Made by a program: the position numbers and the translations under genes
Part shown: positions 25,548 through 36,786 of the stretch, in pieces
Layout of the letters: each line of letters opens with the position of its first letter
Numbering within the stretch: position 1 is the stretch's first letter
Notes under the pieces: model-generated
Told to the model about the DNA's origin: nothing
The model's database searches: none
Seen by the model: the letters and a program-made list of their open reading frames with translations, nothing else
Assembly (NCBI RefSeq): GCF_009727055.1
Contig: NW_024064153.1
Coordinates: 594,281-658,280, forward strand
Direction: 5' to 3'
Length of the DNA stretch: 64,000 nt
Source of the DNA: Benincasa hispida
Taxonomy: Eukaryota; Streptophyta; Magnoliopsida; Cucurbitales; Cucurbitaceae

Positions 25548-26059
25548 TGTAGCGATCCGACTTTTCGAGATCTCTAACATGGATTGTTACTTCATAATGA
25601 CATATGTAAATTCAAAACTTTTGACCTTTGAAGTAAAATTCTTTAAAATAGAAATGACACTTCAAATCATTTTATCAAATCAATAACTAAACAAATGAAC
25701 AAAACTTTTGTTCGGGGTACCCTAAAAACATTTACGAAAAATAGCAAATAAAACATTAATTTTTTTTTGTCTAACATCGAGTTCCCAATTAAAACTTTTA
25801 AATAACTTGAAAATATAAACTAAGCATAAGTGATTTTCTTGTCCCATATGGCACGGTCACGAGTCCTTTCTGTCATTCGCCGGTTTATTCTTATCCTTAC
25901 TTGAAAAACATAAAATAAGAGAAGATGAGTACAAAAATACTCAATAAGTGATCCACTACTGGGCCGTCTAGGTAACATGTTAATCTTTCTATATAGGTGG
26001 CAATGTACATCCTATAGAATATTAGTTGTGGTAAACCCAAAGAGATCACAAATCAGTTG

Positions 26060-26291
26060 TAAACGTGATCCCGAAGGAAAACATATCAGTCATAGGTGTG
26101 TATCCAAAAGGTACACATATTAGTTGTAGGTGAGTTCTGAGGGAGCACACGTCAGTCATAGGTGTATACCCAAAGGTACACATATTTGTCATAGGTGTGT
26201 CCCGAGGGAGCACACTTCAGTCATAGGCGTATACCCAAAAGTACACATATTTGTCATAGGTGTGTCCCAAGGAGCACACATCAATCATAGG
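26060..26291 (-). repeat. ~63-bp tandem repeat in the gypsy LTR
   Basis: Alternating half-units 'cataggtgtatacccaaaggtacacat' style and 'cataggtgtgtcccgagggagcacac' style repeat about four times. The array is continued, more diverged, at 30670-30770, on the other side of the nested insertion. Confidence 0.8.
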
Positions 26292-26459
26292 TAAAAGAAT
26301 CGATGAAGGTCCAGTGCGAAAGCAGGGATCGATCCCAAAAACTATTTTCACAGAACAAAGAATTTTACAGAAACGATTATGCAATCAAACTAAAATTTAT
26401 AGCATGCATTTAGTAAAGAGAAAATGTATAGAAAATATGTTAGAGAGGGAGACTTAAGA

Positions 26460-28948
26460 TATCACACCCCCTCCCGGTTTATCCTCTAAAACCGAAAGAG
26501 GATATGATGGTAGCAGTTACTGACCTACTTGCCAGCACTTACTGCCTAACTTAAGTGAACTTGCTTAAAACCTCAATATGCAAAACGACTTGGCAAAATA
26601 CAACCATGAAGTTGAACAGTGCAAGACTTAATTACATTTCTAAAAACAAACATATGTCCAACGAAATAAGATGATAAGAATAAACATGTGTCCCAAAAGA
26701 AAATAAGTTTCACAAGTCCCTGACTCCTTTCCAAATATGTGTACATCAAAACAAGCTTAACCTAAACTTCTTCCTAAGGTCATCAAACTTTGGGTGGCAA
26801 GTTGCAGTGGATTCAACCGCGAGGGAACTAACCGCTACTTGGGAAAAAAGAAAACATTTGAAAGTTGTGAGCTGGTTGCTTAGTGAGTGACTGATAGAAA
26901 TACATATCTTCTCATGCCTTTCATATGCATTAATGTAAATAAACAAACATGTTGGAAGATAATCTCAAACAACTTGAATAGTATCATACATTAATCCTAG
27001 CGTTAGAATCAATCATACTATCAAACCTTAGTTGTCAATCATACTATCAAACCTTAGTTGAGAACAAACATTCATAGCTCAAGCTTTCAACGTTCACTCA
27101 TGGCTGTGAGACCCATACTTCAGTCCCATTATAAATACTGTAGCCAGGAGACCCATACTTCGATCTCTCATGAAGAACTACCTACGTGCACGTGAAGTAT
27201 ACTAAGTACCGTCAATACCTTAGGTACTTCCTCGGATACCTTCCATACCTTCGGTACCTGGTATATTAGAAACGTAACATTCATAGAAAATTTGAGCATC
27301 ATAAACTTTAGGCTTAGCACTTACTTAGCTGTCGCCTTAAGAACATTATTACCATACAACATGCATACTTCATAATCATAAACATGTAGTTGCAATACTT
27401 TTTCATACATTCTTAACATACGCTAGGATTAGTAAAACTTATTTAAAACATAAGTATAAACTTTATTTTCTAGGAAAACCATGAACGTTAGCATGAAATT
27501 CATTTGGAACGCATGTCCCTTTTGTGAACATATTTGAAAATATTTAGTCACTCATGGATCTTTGGCTTGGTTCTTCTTAAGCTTTGTAGGCCTCCCTAAT
27601 GGACGTAACTCCTACACATAAGAGAATAAGAGTTTAGTTGCTACTTTGGCCTCCCTCTTGAGACTACTCTTTTAGCCAAGCTCATACTTAGCAAGGGGTT
27701 ACCTATTCGTCCAACATTTCCAGATTCAACTTCTAACGTAAATACCTTGAAAACTAGAACTCATTTTAAGAAGGTTCCTTCTCCAAACATGTTTAGAATT
27801 TTGTTAACAATGTTACCTCAAATTTTTATCATGAAATTTCTTGTGGTCTAATCTGGGCCTTCAAATCTCTCCCAAAATCCCTAACTGCAACTCCCTGCTT
27901 AAGCAAAGGTTCTAGGTTTAACTTCCAAAATATGTAACTCAAACCCTAGACCCTTTTCTTGCCAAGGTTTCTTCTACAAACTTACTTGACATGGTGTTCA
28001 TGATAATACCTTAAAGTTCTGACTTAAAAATCCAAGTGGTTCAGTCTAGATCTATGTTTCTTCGTCGAGTGTCCTGAAACGCCCAAAAATGATCCTTCGA
28101 CTCTTCTTTCCTTTTCTGGCCCTCTTTCCAATGAGAACTCCCTTCTAAAGTCTCGATTTCAGAAACTATACTCAACAAAGCTTTCCAATGATATCAAATT
28201 CATCTAGTTTGCTTGAGTAAAATGTCCAAAATGAGCCCTTGAAGTTCTCTTCCTTTTTATACTACTATTCAGCCCTTTGCATGAAATCTTCTTAAGCCAC
28301 CTCACCCATTAGTGGAGATTAAGGGCCGAGATTAATCCATCTGTCCGGTAACTAAAAGAGAAGTTTAAAACTGAGCATTTAAAATAGAGCGTCACGAGCA
28401 ACTCGATCCTCACTAGGAAACTCGATGGAGAAAGGTCCCTACTCGATGGAAAATTTCGTGACTCTTTATTTAATTCTCGATGGAAGGACTCGATACTTGA
28501 TTGGGAAACTCGGTGTTGGGAGCTCACTTAATACATGCTTCTTACTCGATCGCTTGTACTCGACGCGTGACCCTTCCTCGCTTATCCTCGACGTTCGACC
28601 CCTTCCTCGATCATTTATACTCGACACTTGACAACCTTTACTCGATGCTCGACCCTTCCTCGATTACTTATACTCAATGCTCGATAGCATTTACTCGATG
28701 CTTGCCCTGTGCTCACTCGATGCTCAAACACCCTTCAACACGGTCAACACTTAGCCAAAATTTCTCTTTATAAAGCCAGATTAAAAAGTAACTGAGAGCT
28801 AAGTTTCCACACTAACATTTTCCTTTTCAAACTCATCCTTTACCTCAAAAGCACAAATCCAATCTAACTTAAATATTTAACCCAACATTTTGCTTAACTT
28901 AAACAATAAACATAATGAAAAAGGGGAAAGTAAGCTGCGGGTTTTACA
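26460..28948 (-). mobile_element. Gypsy-type solo LTR nested in the third-family LTR
   Basis: TAAGA at 26455-26459 is repeated at 28949-28953 and bounds a 2489-bp block. Ends are TATCACACCCCCTCC (TGTCACACCCC-like, G to A) and GCGGGTTTTACA. The flanking TAAGATATCA occurs on both sides. It contains gypsy-LTR-style text and the TCGA-word array at 28391-28740. No coding frame of note. Confidence 0.7.
28391..28740. repeat. Degenerate array of ACTCGATGCTCGACC-type words
   Basis: About 15 irregularly spaced units of ACTCGATG, CTCGACCC and TTCCTCGAT in an otherwise AT-rich LTR, each centred on TCGA. Spacing is mostly 15 to 25 bp. Open frames across it are by-products. Confidence 0.8.
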
Positions 28949-30826
28949 TAAGATATCAGAGAGAGAGACTTACCCTTGAAGAACCTTTTCTTCACGTATT
29001 TCCCTTTCTCCAAAAAGGCCACATACTGCACGAATTCGAAATCCTAATGGTCACCACCAGTTGGAGCCTTTTGTATTCTCTGGGATGAGAATTACAAGAG
29101 TTCCTAGGAGAAAATCCTTGCAAAGAGATTTTTATATTTTCTTCCAAAAAATTGGTGAAGAAGAATCACATCTCATAACCACCACACTCACACACATAGT
29201 GAGTTGAGAGAGATCAGGGGAAGGAAGTTATTTCCCTCCCTTTAATTAAAATTAAAATTAAAATAAATTAATTTTAATATATATATATATATATATATAT
29301 GTTCAATGACAATAAAACGTATAACCTATGGTTATTATTGTAACACATACAATATAACCTTTAATTTTACTTCTCTCATCAATGAAAATTTAATCCCATT
29401 TATTATTAAATTTAATTATATGATCAAAAATCAATATATTAATATTTGAACATATTCAAAATATTTATTCCTCTTAAATACTCTAATATTATAATGTTAA
29501 AATACATTATAGTAATTATATCATATTAATTAAATTAAAATAATTATATCATATATAATTAATTCCTTAAATTAATTTGAACAATTCAAATGAATCCAAA
29601 ATTGATTCTCATTAAATACCTGTTAAGTTACAGAGGGGGCCTCATGAACCTATAGCTTGAAGCTCCAATGGTACTTAAATAATTAATTAAACTTCTTTGA
29701 TTAAATTACTCAACATCCATTAACTGTTGGACATCATTCCATTAAGATCGATAACTGCAGTTTTCGCACTACAGATATATTTCTGTGTCTATTGGATATA
29801 ACCAGTCAACAGTGCGATGACCTTTTACAAATTGCTCGTAAGTACACAAGACCATAGTTACCATTTTGCCCCTGTAGTTACATCTAACTCCTTAAGTATC
29901 AATGATCTCTCTAATGAACAATAAGTCATAGTCAAACTATGACCAAACCTCTCTCGGGCCAAGAGAGGGTATGACGCCACATTGTTTAAGCCCTAAAATC
30001 AGCCCTTAAGGGAGCAATTTACCTACTTACCCCAACGTCGAGAAGGAGTAAATTTCGTCTTGTGTAGCTATGTTCTTAACTCCCCAATCAGACAAATACC
30101 CAAAATGTTGGCTTATTGAGTCAGCGATCTGGTCACTCCCACCCATACAAATCAAAGGACTGCCCTCGTAGGTAGGAGTTTACAACTCACTTAGGATTCA
30201 GGTCATTTCACCTATGGTCATCTTGGTGAAATGTAAGTCTCAATTATGAATGGCGTCATATAATGACACTCGTCATTTTGTGGTCCAGTCTTATACAAAT
30301 TCTTTTGTATAAAATTGCCCTGCTCACATGTCTCCACATGAATGATCATGATCAGATCATTTGTAGGACCTTACAACAATTGTAATAACTACAAAGCGGG
30401 TTGTATTCGTAGTATCACTAAGATAAGGTACTTAGCCTTATCCATCTACTACAAACCATTTAGGTTATTACTTAAACATGATCCACCCATATATCTTTAT
30501 ATACATATTTAAGCTATAGATGATAACTTTGGATGTTAGTTTATTGGTTTGTGGATTTAATACTAAATGTTAAATAAAACATCTCATATTTCATTAAATA
30601 AATAAAATGTTTGTATAATACAACTACAAACTACAGGACCCTACGAGATTTAGGGTATTGACCTCAACAATAGATGTATACCCGGAGATACACAAAACAA
30701 TCATAAATATGAACATGAGGGTGCACGTAACAGTCGTAAGTGTGAATCCGAAGGAACACACAATCAGTCGTAAGAGCCTAAATAAGAAGGCTTATAATTA
30801 CTCTATATACTTAGCATGCATTAGTC

Positions 30827-30827
<1 letters not shown>

Positions 30828-30852
<25 letters not shown>
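30828..30852. repeat. (CA)n microsatellite
   Basis: About a dozen CA units followed by TATATA within the gypsy LTR remnant. Confidence 0.9.
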
Positions 30853-30858
<6 letters not shown>

Positions 30859-31487
30859 CTTTGTCATAACCACAGTCGCTTAACTAATGAAAATTATCAA
30901 AACGCCCTCAATCATCATATTATAAAGTTGATGCCAAAACAGTCTTATCACCATCATAAAGTTAGGGCTGAAGGAAATCAAATTCGAGATTTCCATGAGC
31001 AGCGGAAATAAGATTATTCCAAATCACAAATCATGAATGAACATTACATTTACAGTCAAATACAGAAACATGCGGTTATACAATTACTATAGTACAACAT
31101 GAAAACTCAAATGCACAAAGAGAAAACTCTACGAACATTTGAAGATGCGTCTCTATGCTCCTTTGCGCATGACTGCTCGAACAACAGCAACCTCAAACGC
31201 TCGACCTACACGACCGCAACACAACACGAACACTTCGCGCTCGTCCTCAACGATTTCCTCGGCCACGAACTACTCAACAACAGCATGAACGACCTCCACA
31301 GCACCTTGACGGTGTTGAGTTGAGTATGACACCACCAAAAGGCTACTTTGGTATTCTCGGTGTGAGAATTCAGAGGGTGGGCTCTGTTTAGACTTGGTAT
31401 GAAGCAGACGAAGGAGAAAACACCGATCGTGTACATGACTGGGCAAGTGGGAGATGGTAGAGACCTATCGTATAGGTCGATGCCCAA

Positions 31488-31700
31488 TCGTTTCGCTAAA
31501 GCTATGTGATCGTCTAGCAAAAGCTATGCAATCGTTTAGCTCATCGTTTAGCTTGGTCTGTCGCCTACAGACACTACACGATCATTTACTTTGGGCAAGC
31601 GATCATCTAGCAAAAGCTATGCGATCGTTTGGTAAATATGTACGATCGTTTAACTCGCCACTACACGATCGTTTAGCTAGCCCAAGTTGTCGTTTAGTAA
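31488..31700. repeat. CGATCG-word array in the copia 3' LTR
   Basis: About ten units such as GCGATCGTTTGG, ACGATCGTTTAAC and ACACGATCGTTTAGC. Exact CGATCG cores fall at 31622, 31643 and 31666. The same array lies in the sister LTRs (48712-48940 and 59413-59610). Confidence 0.85.
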
Positions 31701-32429
31701 ATCTATATTTACTTGACAACTCCGTGAGATCCTTTTTTCTGAGAGAGAAATCTCAAAAAACTTTTTATGAAAACTTTTCAACAGTTTGTAAAACTTACTA
31801 AAATTAGGAAAACTATTTTCCTTTTAACTCACGGTTACCATGAAAACAATAACCACCCAGTCAATTGGTTATTAAAGAAAAAGAATTAATTTTTCAATAA
31901 TTAATATTATTATAAATATAAATGATAACCAACTTATTATACTATATTTATAACCTATAGTTTTAATATTTCATCTCATGAAACATATAAACCATAGTTC
32001 TTTTTCTATTCCATGATACTTAATGTGAATCTCATTTACATCAATCCTCCACTAGATGTATCTTATACATCATACCGATTATATCATTATAATCAAAATA
32101 CCTCTTGTCAATTTTGAACATTTCAAATCAACACCAAGAACTGATCCTCAACTGAATCCCTTGAGCTACTAAGGGGACCTGATAGACTTATAGCTCGAAG
32201 CTCCAACAGTACGTGAATAACTAACTAAACTCTTTAGTCACAAGATCCACCATCCGTTAACTTCCAGGGACTCCACTAAAAAATCAACAACTGAAATCTC
32301 CTTACCACAGATATATTATGTGTCCATCTTAACCAATCAGCAGTGCGACAACCTTTCACAGATCGCTTATAAGTACAGCTGGGCCAATAACCGTTATGCC
32401 CCTGTAGTTACATCTATCTCCTTAAGTAC

Positions 32430-35400
32430 TGATGCATTATTTTATGATGTGGAATTATGGATGAATGCGATGATGAAAATGCATTGAGCACTCAAGTTTT
32501 CTCAGTGGAATCCAAGTGTAAACCCCACCGAGTTTCCTGGTAAGTCTAGGGTTGAACTCAGGGACTTGGGAAAAACAATATACGGTGGTAAATTTTCAGA
32601 AGACTTTGCGGTAAGCAAATAAATCAAGTAGTTGTTTGGAGATTGTTACGGTAATAAAAATAAACAAATGCGGCGGAGTTTCGAAAAGAGTTGATAAAAC
32701 GGAAAATGCGGATGAGTATGCGACGAATAGGTTGATAAAGGGTTCGGCTAACACTTCCTAGGATGCGTTCATTCTATGCGACCATGCAACACACATACAA
32801 TAATAAACCATCTCTCGATGCGAATGTCACGACTTCTAATGCTAGAACGCATGCGATATATGCGATAAGTTTATAGAACCTACACATAAGCCTATATTCT
32901 TATTTATGCGATGAAAAAATGACACACACACAAACAAGGCGACCACATAATATCATACCTATCTCCAGGGTGCATGCGATACAGGTTGACAAACAGAGCT
33001 TATCTCTAAGTCCCCATCTCTTGTTTATGCAGATCTAATCTTGCTCTCTCGAGTCTAGATTCTAACCTAGCTCTCTCAAGTCTTAGGTTCTTTCTTTAGA
33101 CTCTCTCTCTAGTAGCTCTAAAGGGGTGTTGGGCACAACATAAAACAAGATGATCGGATGCGATGAAAATCCTAGGTTATGTTAGCTTAGTTTTCCTCAA
33201 CCCATTTGATAAGTTTAGCTACTCATGCGTGCTAAGAGAGTGAATAGATGTAGAATAAGAACTTCCATTGTATAAATATAAAATTGAAGTACAAAATAAC
33301 AATGTAAGAAGAGAATAAAGAGCCTGGTAGAAATCTCTTGCTTCCCAGGCTTTTACATTGTCTTTTCTACTCTTGTTCAAAAGCTATCTCGCTCTCACGA
33401 GAGTCGGCCCACTCTCTACTTTCTACGCCTCCGGGTTCTCTCTCGAGTTGCCCTGAGTGATCTTCCGACATCTCTTCTCTTCTCTTGCTCCGCCTTGAAA
33501 ATAAAAGAAAACTATGAACAAGGCTAAACCTATGAACAACTGAACTGCTGAATTCTTAACTCGTGAACCCCTTTTCTGAAGGATGCCTTCGGTATTTATA
33601 GAGCTTCAGGGTGAAGGGTGTAACGGTAAAATTAACTCCTTATTATGCATGCACTGAGAACACACGAGATACGAGTCTGACTGACTTGACTCAATTCATG
33701 CAATACTACTTCTAGATATACGTTATTAATGGATGCTCTTGTAGTATGCTGTGCGTTGTCACAAGTTTCTTTGCGTTGGAACCAAGTATAATTCCATCGC
33801 AAGTTTCTCGGTATGATCCGAGGTCGAACACAGGGACTGTTTGAGGTTATCGTGTTATGTTTATGATACATGTGACCAGGTTTTTCAATTTAATAAAAGT
33901 ATTTGTGTACAAGTATATAAAGTTGCGATAAGTAAAGGAAAGCAGTAAAAATGCGATAATAAAATCAAATGCAGTAAACCTAAGCTAAGATGGTATAAGA
34001 TACAGACGGCATGATACAAAATGCTGAGGGCAAGGTTGGCTGTGAAGATTATACACAGATCATGAGATGCGATGGCAAGTCTAATGTACGAAGCAAAAAG
34101 AGAAAGATAACTAATATAAACATCGCAAGTCCTTAGTTGCGTTAAAGTTATAAGTACGGCTCCATTTTTCCCTTAGCGTACACCTTTCAGTGATCAGCCG
34201 CGTTCCCACATGTCTGTGGTGAAATAGAGACGAATGTAATGAATGCAAGGTTGCTTCCATTCCTGGAAGTACTACTCGTTCTAGTTAACGCATTCTTCTG
34301 ACCTTCTCTCAATAAATCAGAATGACATCTTCACTTCTGCTCTCACAGGTGAAGATGCCGTCTAGCATGCCTTAGCTAAACGCAATTATCTCTCTCTAAC
34401 ACAGATTAAGTACTCGTTTAATTCTTATTGACTACCAGGGGATTAAGAACACTTTATAAAGAAAACGATAAATGGAGGAACAGAAATAGATAGAGAATTG
34501 GTAATGAAAACGATCGAGAAATTCAATATATCTATTTAGCGTCTGATACATGGTGTGTGAATGAAGAGATAAAGAAGATGAAATACAATGATGAAAAGAG
34601 ATAGAAACAAATACAAACAAGCGCCAACGTCTCGACACTGATTTGGATGGAGATTTGCTTGCCGGAATGGATGGATCATGTGGAAGGATGAGCTTCCCTC
34701 TCAGGCTTGCTCAACCGGTAGAAGGGATCTTAGTATAGAGATTCGCGGTGGGGATCTGGCAGATTAATATTGAGATGCACCTCTCGGCCTTGTCTCTTCT
34801 TCTTTTCGGATTTCTTCAGTTTAACACTCAGCTCAGCCTTTTTCTCAATATAATAGTAGCAAGTAGTCCCGTATCAAGTAGCATATTTTTCTATGAATTC
34901 TATGGGGTATTTATAGGTGAAGATCTTTGACTCTGGCCTTGTGGTCCTCACTTGTTGTTATGGAAATTCCGAAGATGCAGGGATATTATTCCTTCTGTTA
35001 TGCAATCAGACCATCAAATCTACACAACCGTTAGGCGTACACGTGGCATAATCCTCCGCATTTGCGTTGTTCAGCTGCATCTTTCGATCGAGTGTTCGCA
35101 TGCAGTGTTATTTTTATTACCGCATGCGGTTGAAAGTCAGCTCCGGATCGACTGTCGCATTGTGCCGTCATTGTGTTAATCGTCTTTTCATTGTTGATTG
35201 ACGGGCGCAATGTGACAGAGATGCGTTGGTCAGTTTGCCTTGAGCCTTAATCGCAAGCGGTGACTTGGTTTCCTGCAAAACAGAGTAAAAATATCCACTT
35301 CTATCATCTCGACAATGTTAGTGGGTGTAATTGCGATAATTCAGAATTATTGTATTTCTAAGCTAGTTTTCATACAATCTGCGCATATTTATTCTCTTTC

Positions 35401-35937
35401 GGCTGCAATATCCAGATAAGAAAATATAAATAACTTGTATTTCTACAAGTTATTAAAGGGCGGCTTCTCTCTTATGATTGCACAGATGGGATGACTTTAA
35501 TTCTCTGACTGATGCGCCAAATATTTTTCACCGAAAAGCTGAATATACTTGTTATCTTTAGTGGCTTGTCAACTTAATTCGGATTTGACCATCATCAGCC
35601 TTCTGTCCCATCGTGATTAATTATGCTTTTCACCCAGATGCGCTCACCAAGTTGCGTCGGCTTTATGCTGAGCAGATGTTTGCAAGCACAAATCACTGCA
35701 AAGCGTTGCGGTAATGCTAAGCTCGACCATTGATTTCTTGTGTGCGCTTTCCGCCTTGTGTCAACGCATATTCTGCATAAAAGTACAAAAATTAACCGTT
35801 TCTATGCGATGAACGCATGCGACTGCAATATTATGTACTTAATGCTTTTTGGACGCAATCTAACATATTTTATCAACGCAAACCTTCATTGTTTAATAAC
35901 TTAGAATTGTAATAACGTGCATTTTTGCCCGTTATCA
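32430..35937. mobile_element. Noncoding 3.5-kb TG...CA insertion in the copia LTR
   Basis: Begins TGATGCATTATTTTATG and ends GCCCGTTATCA. AGTAC at 32425-32429 is repeated at 35938-35942. The sister LTR keeps the empty site (CTTAAGTACCACTG at about 60324-60337), so borders and target duplication are seen directly. TG...CA ends and a 5-bp duplication are typical of LTR elements. No gag or pol is visible. GATGCGAT, ACGCATGCG and ACCGCATGCGGT (35119-35130, a perfect palindrome) recur. Two internal stretches (near 32500-32570 and 33760-33850) share an '...AGGTYGAACWCAGGGACT' phrase, so it may be two related units, a large solo LTR, or a non-autonomous element. Confidence 0.8.
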
Positions 35938-35965
35938 AGTACCACTGATTCTTCTAATGAACATA

Positions 35966-35986
35966 AGTCATAGTCCTACTATGACT
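35966..35986. other. Conserved LTR hairpin 2 (copia 3' LTR copy)
   Basis: AGTCATAGT, loop CCT, ACTATGACT: a perfect 9-bp stem about 710 nt into the LTR (insertion not counted). Counterparts at 60355-60375, 47953-47973, 24181-24201, 29925-29943 and 40078-40101. Confidence 0.75.
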
Positions 35987-36327
35987 AAGTTTTCTCTTCC
36001 AAAGAGAAGCTGAGGCCACTATGTTCAAACCTCGGAATCAGCCCTTAAGGGAGCAATCTCTCTACTTATCCCTACTTTGAGAAAGGAGCGAATTCCATCT
36101 TGTGGATCGAGTTCCCAACACCCAGATCAGACAAGTCCATAAAAAGGTAGGCATGTTGAGTTGGCAATCTGGCCACTCTCATCCATACTAATCAAAGGAC
36201 CGCCATCAAAGGCAGGAGTTCCCAAAAAAACCAGGATTGAGGTCGTGTCACCTATGGTGGTTTAGAGAGATGCAAGTCTCTAGTATCAACGGCGTTATAT
36301 ACAGAGTCTAATCATCTTGTGGTCCAA

Positions 36328-36354
36328 GTCTTATACAAACTCTTTGTATAAGAC
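36328..36354. other. Conserved LTR hairpin 1 (copia 3' LTR copy)
   Basis: GTCTTATACAAA, loop CTC, TTTGTATAAGAC: a perfect 12-bp stem. It lies about 340 nt from the LTR start. Counterparts occur at 41351, 47589, 30289, 40389 and 60718, and degenerate at 23821. Confidence 0.75.
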
Positions 36355-36768
36355 ACCCCTGCTCCACGTCTCCACATGAATGGGTAGGATCAACCATTTG
36401 TAGTAGTTTACAATACTTGCAAACCTCTACAAAGGGGGCCGTATCCGTAGTGTCACTAGGATCAAGTATCCCACCTTAATCCTTATACTACAGACCTATT
36501 TAGGTTATCACTTAAGGAATGATCCACTTGTATATCACATATACATGCTTAAGTTCACATAAGATAACCAAGGAGCTTTTTTTTTTATTGGATATGAGTA
36601 AATGCTAGAATTAAATAACATTTATTTTATTCATTAAACAATGTGTATCTTTACAAACAACGAGACTCTGGGAGAATTAGGACACCAATCCCAACAATAT
36701 CCCACTTGTCCCAATGACTCAGGAGACTAATGTACAATATAATATAAAAAATGTACAATATACAATAA

Positions 36769-36786
36769 ACTAGGGCATGCCCTAGT
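36769..36786. other. 18-bp palindrome between two polypurine tracts
   Basis: ACTAGGGCATGCCCTAGT is a perfect palindrome. On minus it lies between a purine tract CAAGTGGGAGATG (about 36792-36805) and the LTR-adjacent tract at about 36697-36710. The related plus-strand element has the same arrangement at 47145-47249, with an imperfect palindrome at 47161-47178. Confidence 0.8.

Larger units (their letters stand above)
26292..30669 (-). mobile_element. Third-family solo LTR inserted in the gypsy LTR (itself interrupted)
   Basis: Flanked by ATAGG (26287-26291) and ATAGA (30670-30674), a 5-bp target duplication with one change. The right end is GACCTCAACA (TGTTGAGGTC when read on minus) and 29000-30669 matches the LTR at 23468-25547 inverted. 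The left end is TAAAAG, probably TG changed to TA. Removing the gypsy solo LTR inside it (26460-28948 plus 5 bp) leaves 1884 bp, close to the roughly 1974 bp of the sister LTR without its artefact. Confidence 0.7.
25548..30968 (-). mobile_element. Second gypsy-type LTR, interrupted by a nested insertion
   Basis: Begins TGTAGCGATCCGACTTTTCG, close to the start of the LTR at 2948, and keeps that LTR's phrase TTCGCCGGTTTATTCTTATCC followed by a GAGTAC...ACTCAATAAGTG zone. A 63-bp tandem array at 26060-26291 (CATAGGTGTATACCCAAAGG, then GTGTCCCGAGGGAGCACAC) stops at 26291 and resumes at 30670, where a 4.4-kb insertion ends. At 30968 it is cut again by a copia LTR; sequence in the same style (AAACCAGTAGTAAAACACTTACC) resumes after 61085. 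Confidence 0.65.
30969..36696 (-). mobile_element. 3' LTR of the minus-strand copia element, with a 3.5-kb insertion inside
   Basis: Minus-orientation LTR: right end ACCAATCCCAACA (TGTTGGG on minus), next to a polypurine tract (CAAGTGGGATATTG on minus). The left end is TGAAGGAAATC at 30969, by comparison with the sister LTR at 58905-61085. Without the insertion at 32430-35937 and its 5-bp duplication it is 2215 bp, against 2181 bp for the sister. It carries the CGATCG-word array (31488-31700) and both conserved hairpins (36328-36354 and 35966-35986). Confidence 0.85.

Noticed and set aside
28425..28773. Overlapping frames of 68 and 90 codons with repeated LDRL/YSTL-like segments
   Set aside because: They are translations of the degenerate TCGA-word array, in more than one frame, with no family resemblance.
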